From: Clostridium collagenovorans DSM 3089
GTDB taxonomy: Bacteria > Bacillota > Clostridia > Clostridiales > Clostridiaceae
Assembly (NCBI RefSeq): GCF_900130005.1
Contig: NZ_FQXP01000003.1
Coordinates: 310,001-374,000 of the forward strand
DNA: 64,000 nt
Direction of reading: 5' to 3'
The position numbers and the translations under genes were made by a program. Positions 34,535 through 43,837 of the stretch are shown here, piece by piece. Numbering within the stretch: position 1 is the first letter of the stretch; every line of letters begins with the position of its first letter. Below the pieces are notes generated by a model that worked only from the letters and a program-made list of their open reading frames with translations, was not told the DNA's origin and made no database searches.

Positions 34535-36613
34535 ATGGTAAAAGTAAGAATTTATGAATTAGCAAAAGAGTTAGATGTATCAAGTAAGGACTTAATCAAT
34601 ACACTAGCAGAAGAGTTCGGAATTGAAGTTAAAAACCATATGAGTGTTATTGATGAGGAAGATGCGGAATTAATAAAAGAATTATATAGTGATGCAGAAA
34701 ACTCACCAAGAAAAAGTGATGATGAATCAGATATACTTGAACATTATGAAGAGATTGAAAACATTAATGCTGAAAAAGGATTCAAGAAAAAGAAGAATCC
34801 TAGAAAAGGCAAAGGTGGAGAAAAATCAGAGGATAATGAAAATCAAGATTTCCCAGGTGGAATGATAGAAATTGAAGAAACTATAACTGTAAAAGAATTT
34901 GCAGAATTATTAAAGAAACCAGCTAACGAAGTTATTAAAGAGATAATCTTTGCAGGTGTTATGGCTGGAATAAACCAAGAGATAGACTTTGCAACAGCTG
35001 AAAAGGTTGCTAATAAGTTTGAGGTTGAAGTCTTCTTAAAAGAAGAAGAAGTTGGTAAGGTAGAAGAAGATACAGAAATAGAAGAGGTTGATGATAACAT
35101 AGAAAAGAGACCTCCTATCGTAACTGTAATGGGACACGTTGACCATGGTAAAACTTCTTTACTTGACGTTATTAAGAAAACAAGAGTTACAGATACAGAG
35201 GCTGGCGGAATCACTCAACATATAGGTGCGTATATAGCAACTGTAAATGGAGAAAAGATAACATTCTTAGATACTCCTGGACATGAAGCTTTCACATCAA
35301 TGAGAGCTAGAGGAGCGCAAATAACTGATATTGTTATATTAGTAGTTGCAGCAGACGATGGTATTATGCCTCAAACTAAAGAAGCTATAAGTCACTGTAA
35401 AGCAGCAGGAGTTCCAATGATCGTTGCTATTAATAAAATAGACAAAGTTGGCGCTAATATAGATAGAGTTAAACAAGAATTAACAGAGCATGGCTTAATT
35501 GCAGAAGATTGGGGCGGAGATACAATCTGTGTGCCGGTTTCAGCTCACACTGAAGAGAATATAGATACCTTATTAGAAATGGTTGTATTAACAGCTGAAA
35601 TGTTAGAATTAAAAGCTAACTCAGCTAGAAATGCAAAGGGTACAGTTGTAGAAGCTAAACTAGATAAAGGTAGAGGTCCAGTAGCTACTTTACTAGTTCA
35701 AAATGGTACTCTTCATATAGGAGATTCTATTATAGTAGGAACTACTTATGGAAGAATAAGAGCTATGTTTGATGATAAAGGAAATAATATTAAATCAGCA
35801 GGACCATCAGTTCCAGTTGAAATTTTAGGATTATCTGACGTTCCTCAATCAGGTGATAGATTCATCATGGTTAAGGACGAAAAGACAGCAAGAAATAGAG
35901 CTGAAGCAAGAAAAGAAAAGATAAGACAAGATAACTTCCAAAAGAGTCATAAGATTTCTTTAGAAGACTTATATAGTCAAATACAAGAAGGAAAAGTTAA
36001 AGAGTTAAGTATAATTGTTAAAGCTGACGTACAAGGTTCAGCAGAAGCATTATCTCAATCTTTAGAGAAGCAAAGTACTGATAGCGTTAAGGTAAGAGTT
36101 ATACATTCAGCAGTTGGAGCTATAACAGAAACTGATATAAGTTTAGCTACTGCTTCAAATGCTATAGTAATAGGATTTAATGTAAGACCTGATAATAATG
36201 CAGCAGCATTAGCAGATAAAGAAAGTGTTGATCTTAAGTGTTATAGAGTAATATATGATGCTATAGAAGATGTTAGATCTGCAATGGTTGGATTATTAGA
36301 ACCTGAATACAAGGAAGTTGTTCAAGGTAGAACTGAAATAAGACAGGTATACAAAATTTCTAACGTTGGTACAATTGCTGGATGCTATGTTTTAGATGGT
36401 AAAATAACTAGACACTCTAATATTAGATTATTAAGAGATGGAATAGTAATAGTTGAATCTACTTTAGCATCTTTAAAGAGATTCAAAGATGACGCTAAAG
36501 AAGTAGCAGCAGGTTACGAATGTGGATTAAATATAGAGAGATTTAATGATATTAGAGAAGGCGATATTATTGAGTCTTATATAATCGAAGAAATAAAACC
36601 ACAAAAGCTATAA
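34535..36613 (+). CDS. infB: translation initiation factor IF-2
   Basis: GTPase that brings initiator fMet-tRNA to the 30S and promotes subunit joining. At 692 residues the N-terminal region (1-115) is short and charged. The second IF2-N domain follows (about 120-175). The G domain has GHVDHGKTSLLD at about 199 and DTPGHEAF and NKID motifs, and domains II-IV are complete. I start at ATG 34535 behind GGGGGTG (7-base gap); the upstream TTG at 34520 precedes that site. Next gene rbfA after 17 bases. Confidence 0.97.
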   Translation: MVKVRIYELAKELDVSSKDLINTLAEEFGIEVKNHMSVIDEEDAELIKELYSDAENSPRKSDDESDILEHYEEIENINAEKGFKKKKNPRKGKGGEKSEDNENQDFPGGMIEIEETITVKEFAELLKKPANEVIKEIIFAGVMAGINQEIDFATAEKVANKFEVEVFLKEEEVGKVEEDTEIEEVDDNIEKRPPIVTVMGHVDHGKTSLLDVIKKTRVTDTEAGGITQHIGAYIATVNGEKITFLDTPGHEAFTSMRARGAQITDIVILVVAADDGIMPQTKEAISHCKAAGVPMIVAINKIDKVGANIDRVKQELTEHGLIAEDWGGDTICVPVSAHTEENIDTLLEMVVLTAEMLELKANSARNAKGTVVEAKLDKGRGPVATLLVQNGTLHIGDSIIVGTTYGRIRAMFDDKGNNIKSAGPSVPVEILGLSDVPQSGDRFIMVKDEKTARNRAEARKEKIRQDNFQKSHKISLEDLYSQIQEGKVKELSIIVKADVQGSAEALSQSLEKQSTDSVKVRVIHSAVGAITETDISLATASNAIVIGFNVRPDNNAAALADKESVDLKCYRVIYDAIEDVRSAMVGLLEPEYKEVVQGRTEIRQVYKISNVGTIAGCYVLDGKITRHSNIRLLRDGIVIVESTLASLKRFKDDAKEVAAGYECGLNIERFNDIREGDIIESYIIEEIKPQKL

Positions 36614-36630
36614 TATAAGGAGAGTGTATT

Positions 36631-36993
36631 ATGTCAAAATATAGAAATGGTAGACTTAATGAAGAAATAAAGAAATATGTAAGCGGCATAATTCAAAACA
36701 AAGTAAAGGATCCTAGAATATCAACTTTAGCAAGTGTTACTAGAGTAGATGTGACAAGTGATTTAAGTTATGCAAAGGTGTATATAAGTACTTTTGGTGA
36801 TGAAAAGAGCAAAAAGGAAACAATTGATGCACTTAAAAAGTCTTCAGGGTTTATTAGATCAGAATTAGGAAAAGTTCTAAAGGTTAGACATATACCTCAA
36901 ATAGTTATAGAGTTAGATCAAAGCTTAGAATATGGAATGCATATAGAATCTTTACTTAAAAAGATTGGAGAAGAATCTAAAAGTGAAGATTAG
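36631..36993 (+). CDS. rbfA: 30S ribosome-binding factor RbfA
   Basis: Cold-adaptation and 30S maturation factor that binds near the 5' end of 16S rRNA. At 120 residues it has the single KH-like domain: RNGRLNEEIKKYVSGIIQNKVKDPRI at the start and DLSYAKVYISTFG in the middle. RBS AAGGAGAG. Its last 11 bases overlap the start of the following nrnA gene. Confidence 0.96.
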   Translation: MSKYRNGRLNEEIKKYVSGIIQNKVKDPRISTLASVTRVDVTSDLSYAKVYISTFGDEKSKKETIDALKKSSGFIRSELGKVLKVRHIPQIVIELDQSLEYGMHIESLLKKIGEESKSED

Positions 36994-37945
36994 TGACATT
37001 GCTAATAAAATTAAAGAACTTAATGTTATAGGAATTACCTGTCATGTGTCTCCAGATGGAGATGCTATGGGTAGTTCCTTAGCATTATATGAAGCAATAA
37101 AAAAATTAGGTAAAAATCCATATATAATAAGTAAAGAAGAATTACCAAAGGGCTTTGAATTCTTAAAAAACTCAAATGAGGTATGTGAAGATAAACAGGA
37201 AGTATTAGAAGGTACAGAATGTGTAATTGTACTAGATTGTGCTAACAAAGAAAGAATAAATGGAAATATAAATTTTGAAGATAGAGATTACAAAATAATA
37301 AATGTTGATCACCATGTATCAAATGAATACTATGGTGACTACAATTATGTTGAAGATACTAGCTCTTCTACAAGTGAGATTATACACGAACTTATAGAGA
37401 ATTTAGGAGTTGTTATAGATAGAGATATAGCTACCTGTATATATACAGGACTTTTAACTGATACGGGTTCATTTAGACATTCCGGTACTACGAAAAAAAC
37501 TCATGAAGTAGCTGGTAAGTTAATTTCAACAGGTATAGACTTTTCAGAAATACATAGAATGATTTTTGATCGTAAAACAATAGAGAAGATAAAATTATAC
37601 GGAAAAGTCATAGATACTATTGAACTAAGTTATAACAATAAACTTTGTATTATGTATATAACTAGAGCAATGTTAGAAGAATTAAATCTTTTAGATGAGG
37701 ATACTTCCGATGTTTTAAGTTTTGGAAATAAAATAGAATCCGTAGAAGTGGTTGCCTTAATAAAAGAAAAAGAAGAGGGTGGAGTTAAAGCTAGCTTACG
37801 TTCAAAACAATATGTAGACGTAAATAAGGTATCTTCTCACTTTAATGGGGGAGGGCATGTAAGAGCTGCAGGATTTGCGACACCTATGAATATAGAAGAA
37901 ACAAAAAATAAATTAAAGGAAATTTTAAGGGAAGAGTTGATATAA
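36983..37945 (+). CDS. nrnA: DHH-family bifunctional oligoribonuclease/PAP phosphatase NrnA
   Basis: Degrades short RNA oligomers and, in Bacillus, pAp. 320 residues. The DHH domain has SPDGDAMGSS (about 23-32), the DCAN aspartate and DHHVSN (about 111-116). The C-terminal DHHA1 domain ends with HFNGGGHVRAAGF. Start chosen at GTG 36983, with GGAGAAG ending 9 bases upstream; the longer TTG at 36965 precedes that site. Overlaps rbfA by 11 bases and truB by 1 (TAATG). This position is conserved in clostridia. Confidence 0.93.
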   Translation: MKISDIANKIKELNVIGITCHVSPDGDAMGSSLALYEAIKKLGKNPYIISKEELPKGFEFLKNSNEVCEDKQEVLEGTECVIVLDCANKERINGNINFEDRDYKIINVDHHVSNEYYGDYNYVEDTSSSTSEIIHELIENLGVVIDRDIATCIYTGLLTDTGSFRHSGTTKKTHEVAGKLISTGIDFSEIHRMIFDRKTIEKIKLYGKVIDTIELSYNNKLCIMYITRAMLEELNLLDEDTSDVLSFGNKIESVEVVALIKEKEEGGVKASLRSKQYVDVNKVSSHFNGGGHVRAAGFATPMNIEETKNKLKEILREELI

Positions 37946-38811
37946 TGAATGGAATAATTAATGTTTATAAACCCTTAGGAATAAGCTCCTTTGATGTGGT
38001 TCGTAAAGTGAAAAAAGTTTGTAATACAAAGAAGGTTGGGCATACAGGAACATTAGATCCTCTTGCTTGTGGAGTATTACCAATATGTATAGGTTCTGCA
38101 ACAAAGGCTGTAGATTACATAATGAATGACTATAAGGTATACGTAGCAGAACTTAAGCTAGGTATTATAACAGATACCTATGATAGAGAAGGAAAGATAC
38201 TTGAAGAAAATGAAGTAGATTTAAGTCAAGATGAAGTAAAAGAAGCTATATTATCTTTTGTGGGTAAGATAGATCAAGTACCACCTATGTATTCGGCATT
38301 AAAGGTAAATGGTCAAAAGCTTTATAAACTTGCAAGGGCTGGTATAGAAATAGAAAGAGTAGCAAGGCCAATAGAAATCTTTGATATAGAGATTCTTGAA
38401 TTAAAGTTACCAGTTGCAAAAATAAGAATAAAATGCTCAAAGGGAACTTATATAAGAAGTTTATGTTACGATATAGGACAAAAACTTAATTGTGGTGCCA
38501 TGATGTGGAGCCTTGAAAGGGAGGCTACAGGAACTTTTGTTAAAGAAAACTCTATTCATTTAGATAAATTAACAGAAGAGAATGTAGAACAATATTTAAT
38601 TACATCAGAAAAGGTTTTTGAGGAGTATCCTTTCATAAGTATATCTGAGAGAGTAAAAAAATTATTATTAAATGGAGTGTCAATGAAAGATCCTGAGATT
38701 TTTTCTGAAACTCAATTTGATATAATATATAGAGTTTATTATGAAGATGAGTTTTTAGGTATTGCTAGTAAAACTTCAAAGGGATTTAAATTGCTTAAGT
38801 CTTTTAATTAG
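37945..38811 (+). CDS. truB: tRNA pseudouridine-55 synthase TruB
   Basis: Makes pseudouridine 55 in the T-loop of tRNAs. 288 residues. GHTGTLDPLACGVLP contains the catalytic Asp at residue 38. VPPMYSALKVNGQKLYKLARAG and CSKGTYIRSLCYDIG are the other family blocks. The ATG overlaps the nrnA stop in TAATG, so translation is coupled. ribF begins 10 bases after its stop. Confidence 0.97.
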   Translation: MNGIINVYKPLGISSFDVVRKVKKVCNTKKVGHTGTLDPLACGVLPICIGSATKAVDYIMNDYKVYVAELKLGIITDTYDREGKILEENEVDLSQDEVKEAILSFVGKIDQVPPMYSALKVNGQKLYKLARAGIEIERVARPIEIFDIEILELKLPVAKIRIKCSKGTYIRSLCYDIGQKLNCGAMMWSLEREATGTFVKENSIHLDKLTEENVEQYLITSEKVFEEYPFISISERVKKLLLNGVSMKDPEIFSETQFDIIYRVYYEDEFLGIASKTSKGFKLLKSFN

Positions 38812-38821
38812 GAGTAAGGTC

Positions 38822-39745
38822 ATGTTAGTTATCAGGGATAATTTCTGTGAAAATTTTAATGAGTCCACTATTGTTGCATTAGGAAGCTTTGATGGTGTAC
38901 ATAAGGGGCACATTGAGCTCATAAAAAAAACTAAGGAACTTGCAAGTAAAAATAATATTAAATCAATGGTATTTACCTTTGAAAACCATCCATTAAGTAC
39001 TATAAATTATGAAATTATGCCTAAATTGCTTCAAAGCACGGAAGAAAAGATAAAGACTTTGGATAGTTTGGGAATAGATATATTAAATTTATGCCAGTTC
39101 AATAATGATTTTATGGAACTATCACCAGAAGAATTTATAAGAAAACTTGTTACACATTATAAAGTTAAGGGCATAGTGGTTGGATTTAATTATAGATTTG
39201 GGTACAAAAATCTAGGTGATGTAGAATTACTTATAGAGTTTTCTAAAAAGTTAGATTTTGAATTGCATATAGTTAGTCCTATAACAATGGATGGAGAAAT
39301 TATAAGTAGTACTAAAATAAGAGCTTTAATTGCACAAGGAGAAGTTAAGAAAGCTAATGAATTATTAACAAGACCCTATTATGTGCATGGGAAAGTTATA
39401 AAGGGAAAGCAACTTGGAAGAACCTTAGGATTTCCAACAATTAATTTAGATTATGATAAAAAGTTTGCACTTCCTTTAGGTGGAGTATATTATACAGTAG
39501 TAGAATATAAGGATAAATTTTATAAAGGAATTACAAATATAGGGTATAATCCTACGGTAAATGGGAATAAATTAAGTGTAGAGACGCACATTATAGATTT
39601 TGAAGAAGTTATATATGATAAAGAAGTTAAGGTGTTTTTTATTGAAAGAATACGTAATGAAAAGTGTTTTAATTCTTTAGATGAACTTCAAACTCAATTG
39701 AATAAAGATAAATTATATGCGAAAAATAAAGAAATTAGAATGTAA
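38822..39745 (+). CDS. ribF: bifunctional riboflavin kinase/FAD synthetase RibF
   Basis: Converts riboflavin to FMN and then FAD. 307 residues. The N-terminal adenylyltransferase domain has ALGSFDGVHKGH (about 19-30) and the SSTKIR motif; the C-terminal kinase domain has KGKQLGRTLGFPTINL (about 192-207). I use ATG 38822, with TTAGGAGTAAGG upstream; the upstream in-frame ATG at 38762 would overlap truB by 50 bases and lacks a site. Last gene of the infB-truB block. Confidence 0.97.
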   Translation: MLVIRDNFCENFNESTIVALGSFDGVHKGHIELIKKTKELASKNNIKSMVFTFENHPLSTINYEIMPKLLQSTEEKIKTLDSLGIDILNLCQFNNDFMELSPEEFIRKLVTHYKVKGIVVGFNYRFGYKNLGDVELLIEFSKKLDFELHIVSPITMDGEIISSTKIRALIAQGEVKKANELLTRPYYVHGKVIKGKQLGRTLGFPTINLDYDKKFALPLGGVYYTVVEYKDKFYKGITNIGYNPTVNGNKLSVETHIIDFEEVIYDKEVKVFFIERIRNEKCFNSLDELQTQLNKDKLYAKNKEIRM

Positions 39746-39759
39746 ATAATAAAAAATAA

Positions 39760-39788
39760 TTTACATGAGTATCTTTATCTGATATAAT
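39760..39788 (+). promoter_or_regulatory. sigma-A promoter for rpsO
   Basis: TTTACA (39760-39765), 17-bp spacer, TATAAT (39783-39788), 14 bases after ribF. Predicted start near 39795. Confidence 0.8.
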
Positions 39789-39794
39789 CATTGA

Positions 39795-39869
39795 TGAACC
39801 TTATACTAAGACTATCGAATGCCGGCGACTTCTTGGTATAACGGGGATAATTTTTGGAGGTGTATATTA
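39795..39869 (+). promoter_or_regulatory. structured rpsO leader, probable S15 autoregulatory RNA
   Basis: An 11-bp stem TTATACTAAGA (39801-39811) with TCTTGGTATAA (39831-39841), one T-G wobble, has a 19-base GC-richer loop. TATC (39813-39816) in the loop could pair with GATA (39846-39849) just downstream as a pseudoknot next to the ribosome-binding site (TTGGAGGTG, about 39854). Several unrelated S15-binding leaders are known in bacteria, including bacilli. The regulatory role is inferred here. Confidence 0.55.
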
Positions 39870-40133
39870 ATGGAAAAAGCTTTAAAAGAACAAATAATCA
39901 AAGAATATGCTATGCACGAAGGAGACACTGGATCTGCTGAAGTTCAAGTAGCATTATTAACTCACAGAATCAATCACTTAAATGAGCATTTAAAAATGCA
40001 CAAAAAAGACCACCACTCAAGAAGAGGTCTTTTAATGATGGTTGGACATAGAAGAGGATTATTAAACTACTTAAAAGAGCAAGATATCGAAAGATACCGT
40101 GCAATAATTGCAAAATTAAATTTAAGAAAATAA
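39870..40133 (+). CDS. rpsO: 30S ribosomal protein S15
   Basis: 87 residues starting MEKALKEQIIKEYAMHEGDTGSAEVQVALLT, with LKMHKKDHHSRRGLLMMVGHRRGLLNYL, the complete S15 signature. Binds the central domain of 16S rRNA. A longer in-frame start at 39819 lies inside the structured leader and adds 17 residues foreign to the family, so I use ATG 39870 behind TTGGAGGTG. Confidence 0.98.
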   Translation: MEKALKEQIIKEYAMHEGDTGSAEVQVALLTHRINHLNEHLKMHKKDHHSRRGLLMMVGHRRGLLNYLKEQDIERYRAIIAKLNLRK

Positions 40134-40135
40134 TC

Positions 40136-40166
40136 AATAGAGCGGCTTTGCCGCTCTATTCTTTTA
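40136..40166 (+). terminator. intrinsic terminator after rpsO
   Basis: An 11-bp perfect stem AATAGAGCGGC (40136-40146) with GCCGCTCTATT (40150-40160), TTT loop, followed by CTTTT. GC-rich core. Confidence 0.9.
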
Positions 40167-40250
40167 AACAATTGTATTAAAATATTTACGAAAACATAAT
40201 ATATATATAAGTTTGAAGATTTTAAATTTATTAAGCGGAGGTACCAAATT

Positions 40251-42350
40251 ATGAGTCATGTACTTGAAAGAGAATTTGGAGGAAGAACCTTAAAAATTGA
40301 GTATGGCAAGACTGGAAGGTTATCTGACTGTGCTTTATTTTTAAGCTATGGAGATACTGTTATAATGACAAATGTCAATGCTTCAAAGGAACCAAGAGAA
40401 GGAATAGATTTCTTTCCTCTAAGTGTTGAATATGAAGAAAGATTATATGCAGTTGGAAAAATACCAGGTGGATTTATTAAAAGAGAAGGAAGACCATCTG
40501 AAAAAGCTATATTAAGTGGAAGAGCTATAGATAGACCTATAAGACCACTATTCCCAAAAGGATATAGAAATGATGTTCAAGTTGTATGTACAGTTGTATC
40601 TGTTGAGCAAGATAACTCACCAGAAATTCTAGCTATGAATGCAGCATCAACAGCATTATCAATATCAAGCTTACCTTTTACAACTCCAATAGGAAATGTT
40701 TTGGTAGGATTAATCGATGGAGAGTTTATTTTAAACCCAACTACAGCTCAAAGAGAAGTAAGTGAGTTACACTTAGTTGTTAGTGCTACTAAAGAAAGAG
40801 TTATGATGATTGAAGCTGGGGCTAATGAAATAGATGAAGAAACAATGATTAAAGCCATAGAATTTGGTTTTGAAAAATGTCAAGAAATAATTGAATTCCA
40901 AGAAGAAGCAATGAAAGCTTTTGGAAAAGAAAAGCCAGAACCAGTTTTATATGTGGTAGATGGAACTCTTGAAGAAGAAATTAGAGCATTTGCAGCAGAT
41001 ATGATAAATGAAGCTATGCATATTACTGATAAAGATAAAAGAAATGAAGCTATGGATCTTGTAAATTCAAAGATTAATGAAGAATTTGGGGAGAAATATG
41101 CGGATAATAAAGGTGACATAGGTGACGTTGTATATAGAATGCAAAAAGAAGTAGTTAGACATATGTTACTTAAAGAAGGTAAGAGACCTGATGGAAGAGC
41201 CTTTAATGAAATAAGAAAAATTGACTGTGAAGTTGGATTACTTCCAAGAACTCATGGTACAGGATTATTTACAAGAGGATTAACTCAGGTTATGACAGTT
41301 GCTACCCTAGGAGCTTTAGGGGATATGCAAATGATAGATGGAATAGGTGAAGAAAGCTCTAAGAGATATATGCACCACTATAACTTCCCATCTTATAGTG
41401 TTGGAGAAGTAAGACCTCTAAGAGGACCTGGAAGAAGAGAAATAGGGCATGGAGCTTTAGCAGAGAGAGCTTTAGAACCACTAATTCCTTCAGAAGCGGA
41501 GTTCCCATATACTATTAGATTAGTATCAGAGGTTTTAAGTTCAAATGGTTCAACTTCTCAGGCAAGTGTTTGTGGTAGTACTTTAGCATTACTAGATGCA
41601 GGGGTTCCAATTAAAAGACCAGCAGCAGGTATAGCGATGGGATTAATCACTAATGAAGATTTAACTGAGGAAAAAGTTATTACAGATATCCAAGGAATAG
41701 AAGATTTCTTTGGAGACATGGACTTTAAGGTTGCTGGAACTGAAAAAGGAATAACATCAATACAAGTAGATACTAAGATAAAAGGTTTATCTAAAGATGT
41801 AATACATGACTCTATTCATGGAGCAAGAACAGCTAGATTGTTCATTTTAGATAAGATAAATGCTTGTATAGAAGAACCTAAGGAACTTTCACCATATGCT
41901 CCAAGAATGATAACATTAAAGATTGATCCAGAAAAAATAAGAGATGTTATAGGTGCTGGTGGAAAGACAATTAAGAAGATTATTGCTGAAACTAATGTAA
42001 CTATAGATACTAATGATGATGGAACTATAGTAATTATGTCAGTTGATAGTGAAGCAGCAGCAAGAGCTCAGAAAATGATAGAAGATATAACTAAGGAAGT
42101 TGAAGTTGGAGAAATTTACTTAGGTAGAGTAACTAAGATTGCAGCTTTCGGAGCATTCGTTGAAATATTACCAAATAAAGAAGGCTTAGTTCATATCTCT
42201 AAATTAGATAATAAGAGAGTAAATAAAGTTGAAGATATAGTTTCAGTTGGCGATGAGATTTTAGTAAAAGTAACTGAAATCGATAATCAGGGAAGAGTAA
42301 ATCTTTCTCGTAAAGATGCTATGCAAGAAGCAATTGAAATGGAAAAATAA
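40251..42350 (+). CDS. pnp: polyribonucleotide nucleotidyltransferase (PNPase)
   Basis: 3'-5' phosphorolytic exoribonuclease and degradosome component. 699 residues. Two RNase PH domains (1-225; 310-540, with GKRPDGRAFNEIRKIDCEVGLLPRTHGTGLFTRG), then KH (about 560-615, GAGGKTIKKI) and S1 (about 620-690, GEIYLGRVTKIAAFGAFVEI). RBS GCGGAGGTA. It follows rpsO, the near-universal order; rny, encoding its functional partner RNase Y, lies about 11 kb downstream. Confidence 0.98.
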   Translation: MSHVLEREFGGRTLKIEYGKTGRLSDCALFLSYGDTVIMTNVNASKEPREGIDFFPLSVEYEERLYAVGKIPGGFIKREGRPSEKAILSGRAIDRPIRPLFPKGYRNDVQVVCTVVSVEQDNSPEILAMNAASTALSISSLPFTTPIGNVLVGLIDGEFILNPTTAQREVSELHLVVSATKERVMMIEAGANEIDEETMIKAIEFGFEKCQEIIEFQEEAMKAFGKEKPEPVLYVVDGTLEEEIRAFAADMINEAMHITDKDKRNEAMDLVNSKINEEFGEKYADNKGDIGDVVYRMQKEVVRHMLLKEGKRPDGRAFNEIRKIDCEVGLLPRTHGTGLFTRGLTQVMTVATLGALGDMQMIDGIGEESSKRYMHHYNFPSYSVGEVRPLRGPGRREIGHGALAERALEPLIPSEAEFPYTIRLVSEVLSSNGSTSQASVCGSTLALLDAGVPIKRPAAGIAMGLITNEDLTEEKVITDIQGIEDFFGDMDFKVAGTEKGITSIQVDTKIKGLSKDVIHDSIHGARTARLFILDKINACIEEPKELSPYAPRMITLKIDPEKIRDVIGAGGKTIKKIIAETNVTIDTNDDGTIVIMSVDSEAAARAQKMIEDITKEVEVGEIYLGRVTKIAAFGAFVEILPNKEGLVHISKLDNKRVNKVEDIVSVGDEILVKVTEIDNQGRVNLSRKDAMQEAIEMEK

Positions 42351-42351
42351 G

Positions 42352-42378
42352 AAAGAGGCATGAAAATGCCTTTTTATT
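42352..42378 (+). terminator. terminator after pnp
   Basis: AAAGAGGCAT (42352-42361) with ATGCCTTTTT (42366-42375), GAAA loop, one G-T wobble, T-rich end. The next gene begins about 20 bases later, so read-through or an internal promoter is needed. Confidence 0.75.
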
Positions 42379-42396
42379 TATATAGGAGTAAATTTT

Positions 42397-43674
42397 ATGT
42401 ATGAGATGCTTAGCTTAAACAATGGGTTGAAAATTGCTCTTGAACATATTCCCCATGTGCAATCTATTAGTATAGGCATATGGATAAAAAATGGTTCGAG
42501 AAATGAAAGCAGAGAAAATAACGGTATATCACATTTTATAGAACATATGCTTTTCAAAGGAACTGATAAAAGAAGCGCTAAGGAAATTGTTGAATCTATT
42601 GAGGATATTGGTGGCCAATTAAATGCTTTCACTGGAAAAGAAGCTACGTGTTATTATGTAAAGGTTTTAGATAGTCATTTAGATTTAGCCTTAGATGTTC
42701 TTTCTGATATGCTATTTAATAGTAAGTTTGATGAGGAAGAGATAGAAAAAGAAAAATCAGTTGTTTTAGAAGAAATAAGTATGGACGAAGATAATCCAGA
42801 GGATGTTCTTTCTAATATACATTATGAAGGATTGTTCGGAAAGGACTCAATTGCATATCCAATTTTAGGTACTAAGGAAACTGTTAAGTCCTTTACTAGT
42901 GACGAATTAAAGCAGTTTTTGAAAAAACAGTATACACCTGAAAATTCAGTTTTATCAATAAGTGGTAATTTCAATAAATCAGAAATTTATAATTTGGTGA
43001 ATAGATATTTTGGTCATTGGAACAATAGTGTATCTCATATAGATTATAATAAGCCTGATATAGTAAATAAGAATTATTTTGTTAAGAAAGATATTGAACA
43101 GGTACATTTAAGTGTAGCACTTAAGGGATTCCCTATAGGTCATGAGGATGTATACACATTGCTTATGTTAAGTAATCTTTTAGGTGGAGGCTCATCTTCT
43201 ATATTATTTCAAAAGTTAAGAGAAGAATTAGGAATGTGCTATTCTATATATGCTTATCCTAATAGCATGGTTAATATAGGAAACCTATATATATACATGG
43301 GTTTAAATAAGAGATATGTGAAGGATGCTCTTGATGCTATTGAAGAGGAAATAAAAAAATTTAGTAATATAAAGTTATCACATGAAAAGCTTTTTAAAGC
43401 TAAAGAACAAATGAAGGGTAATTATATTTTAGGGCTAGAAAGTACTAGTAGTAGAATGTTTGCTAATGGGAAAGCTGCTTTATTTTTGAATAAAATAAAT
43501 ACTCCTGAAGAAATATTAAGTTATATAGAAGATATAAATCATGAGAGTATAGAGCGTGTTATGAAAGAGATATTTATACCAGGTATACAAAATATAGCTT
43601 TAGTTGGATCAGATTATGACTTAGTATTAAATGAACTAAAAGATAAATATGAAATTTTAAATTATAAAATATAA
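42397..43674 (+). CDS. M16 family zinc peptidase (YmxG/MlpA-like)
   Basis: A 425-residue insulinase-type peptidase. The inverted zinc motif HFIEH (HxxEH) is at residues 46-50 and the distal zinc-ligand glutamate lies in LEEISMDEDNPED (about 124-136). The C-terminal half has the second M16 fold with GGGSSSILFQKLREELGMCYSIYAY. Physiological substrate is unknown; in Bacillus the equivalent ymxG/mlpA lies after pnp and before ymxH and dapG, the same order as here. RBS TATAGGAG. Confidence 0.92.
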   Translation: MYEMLSLNNGLKIALEHIPHVQSISIGIWIKNGSRNESRENNGISHFIEHMLFKGTDKRSAKEIVESIEDIGGQLNAFTGKEATCYYVKVLDSHLDLALDVLSDMLFNSKFDEEEIEKEKSVVLEEISMDEDNPEDVLSNIHYEGLFGKDSIAYPILGTKETVKSFTSDELKQFLKKQYTPENSVLSISGNFNKSEIYNLVNRYFGHWNNSVSHIDYNKPDIVNKNYFVKKDIEQVHLSVALKGFPIGHEDVYTLLMLSNLLGGGSSSILFQKLREELGMCYSIYAYPNSMVNIGNLYIYMGLNKRYVKDALDAIEEEIKKFSNIKLSHEKLFKAKEQMKGNYILGLESTSSRMFANGKAALFLNKINTPEEILSYIEDINHESIERVMKEIFIPGIQNIALVGSDYDLVLNELKDKYEILNYKI

Positions 43675-43684
43675 TTTTAATAAT

Positions 43685-43737
43685 AAATAAAGGTTCTTTA
43701 TATAAGATTAAATTCAGTATAAAGAACCTTTATTTAA
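43685..43737 (+). terminator. long terminator hairpin after the M16 peptidase
   Basis: A perfect 18-bp stem (43685-43702 with 43718-43735) and a 15-base loop; the right arm ends in TTTATTT. Confidence 0.85.
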
Positions 43738-43837
43738 CTTAATATTATATTCAAAACTATAGATTTTGTTACAATATAGTCATATACTTTATTTTAGCTG
43801 AATATATAATAATAAAAGGCTAAGGGAGGTACTTATT

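Noticed and set aside
39819..39869. Longer S15 with 17 extra N-terminal residues
   Set aside because: The extension lies in a structured leader, is rich in Trp/Cys unlike S15, and lacks a ribosome-binding site.
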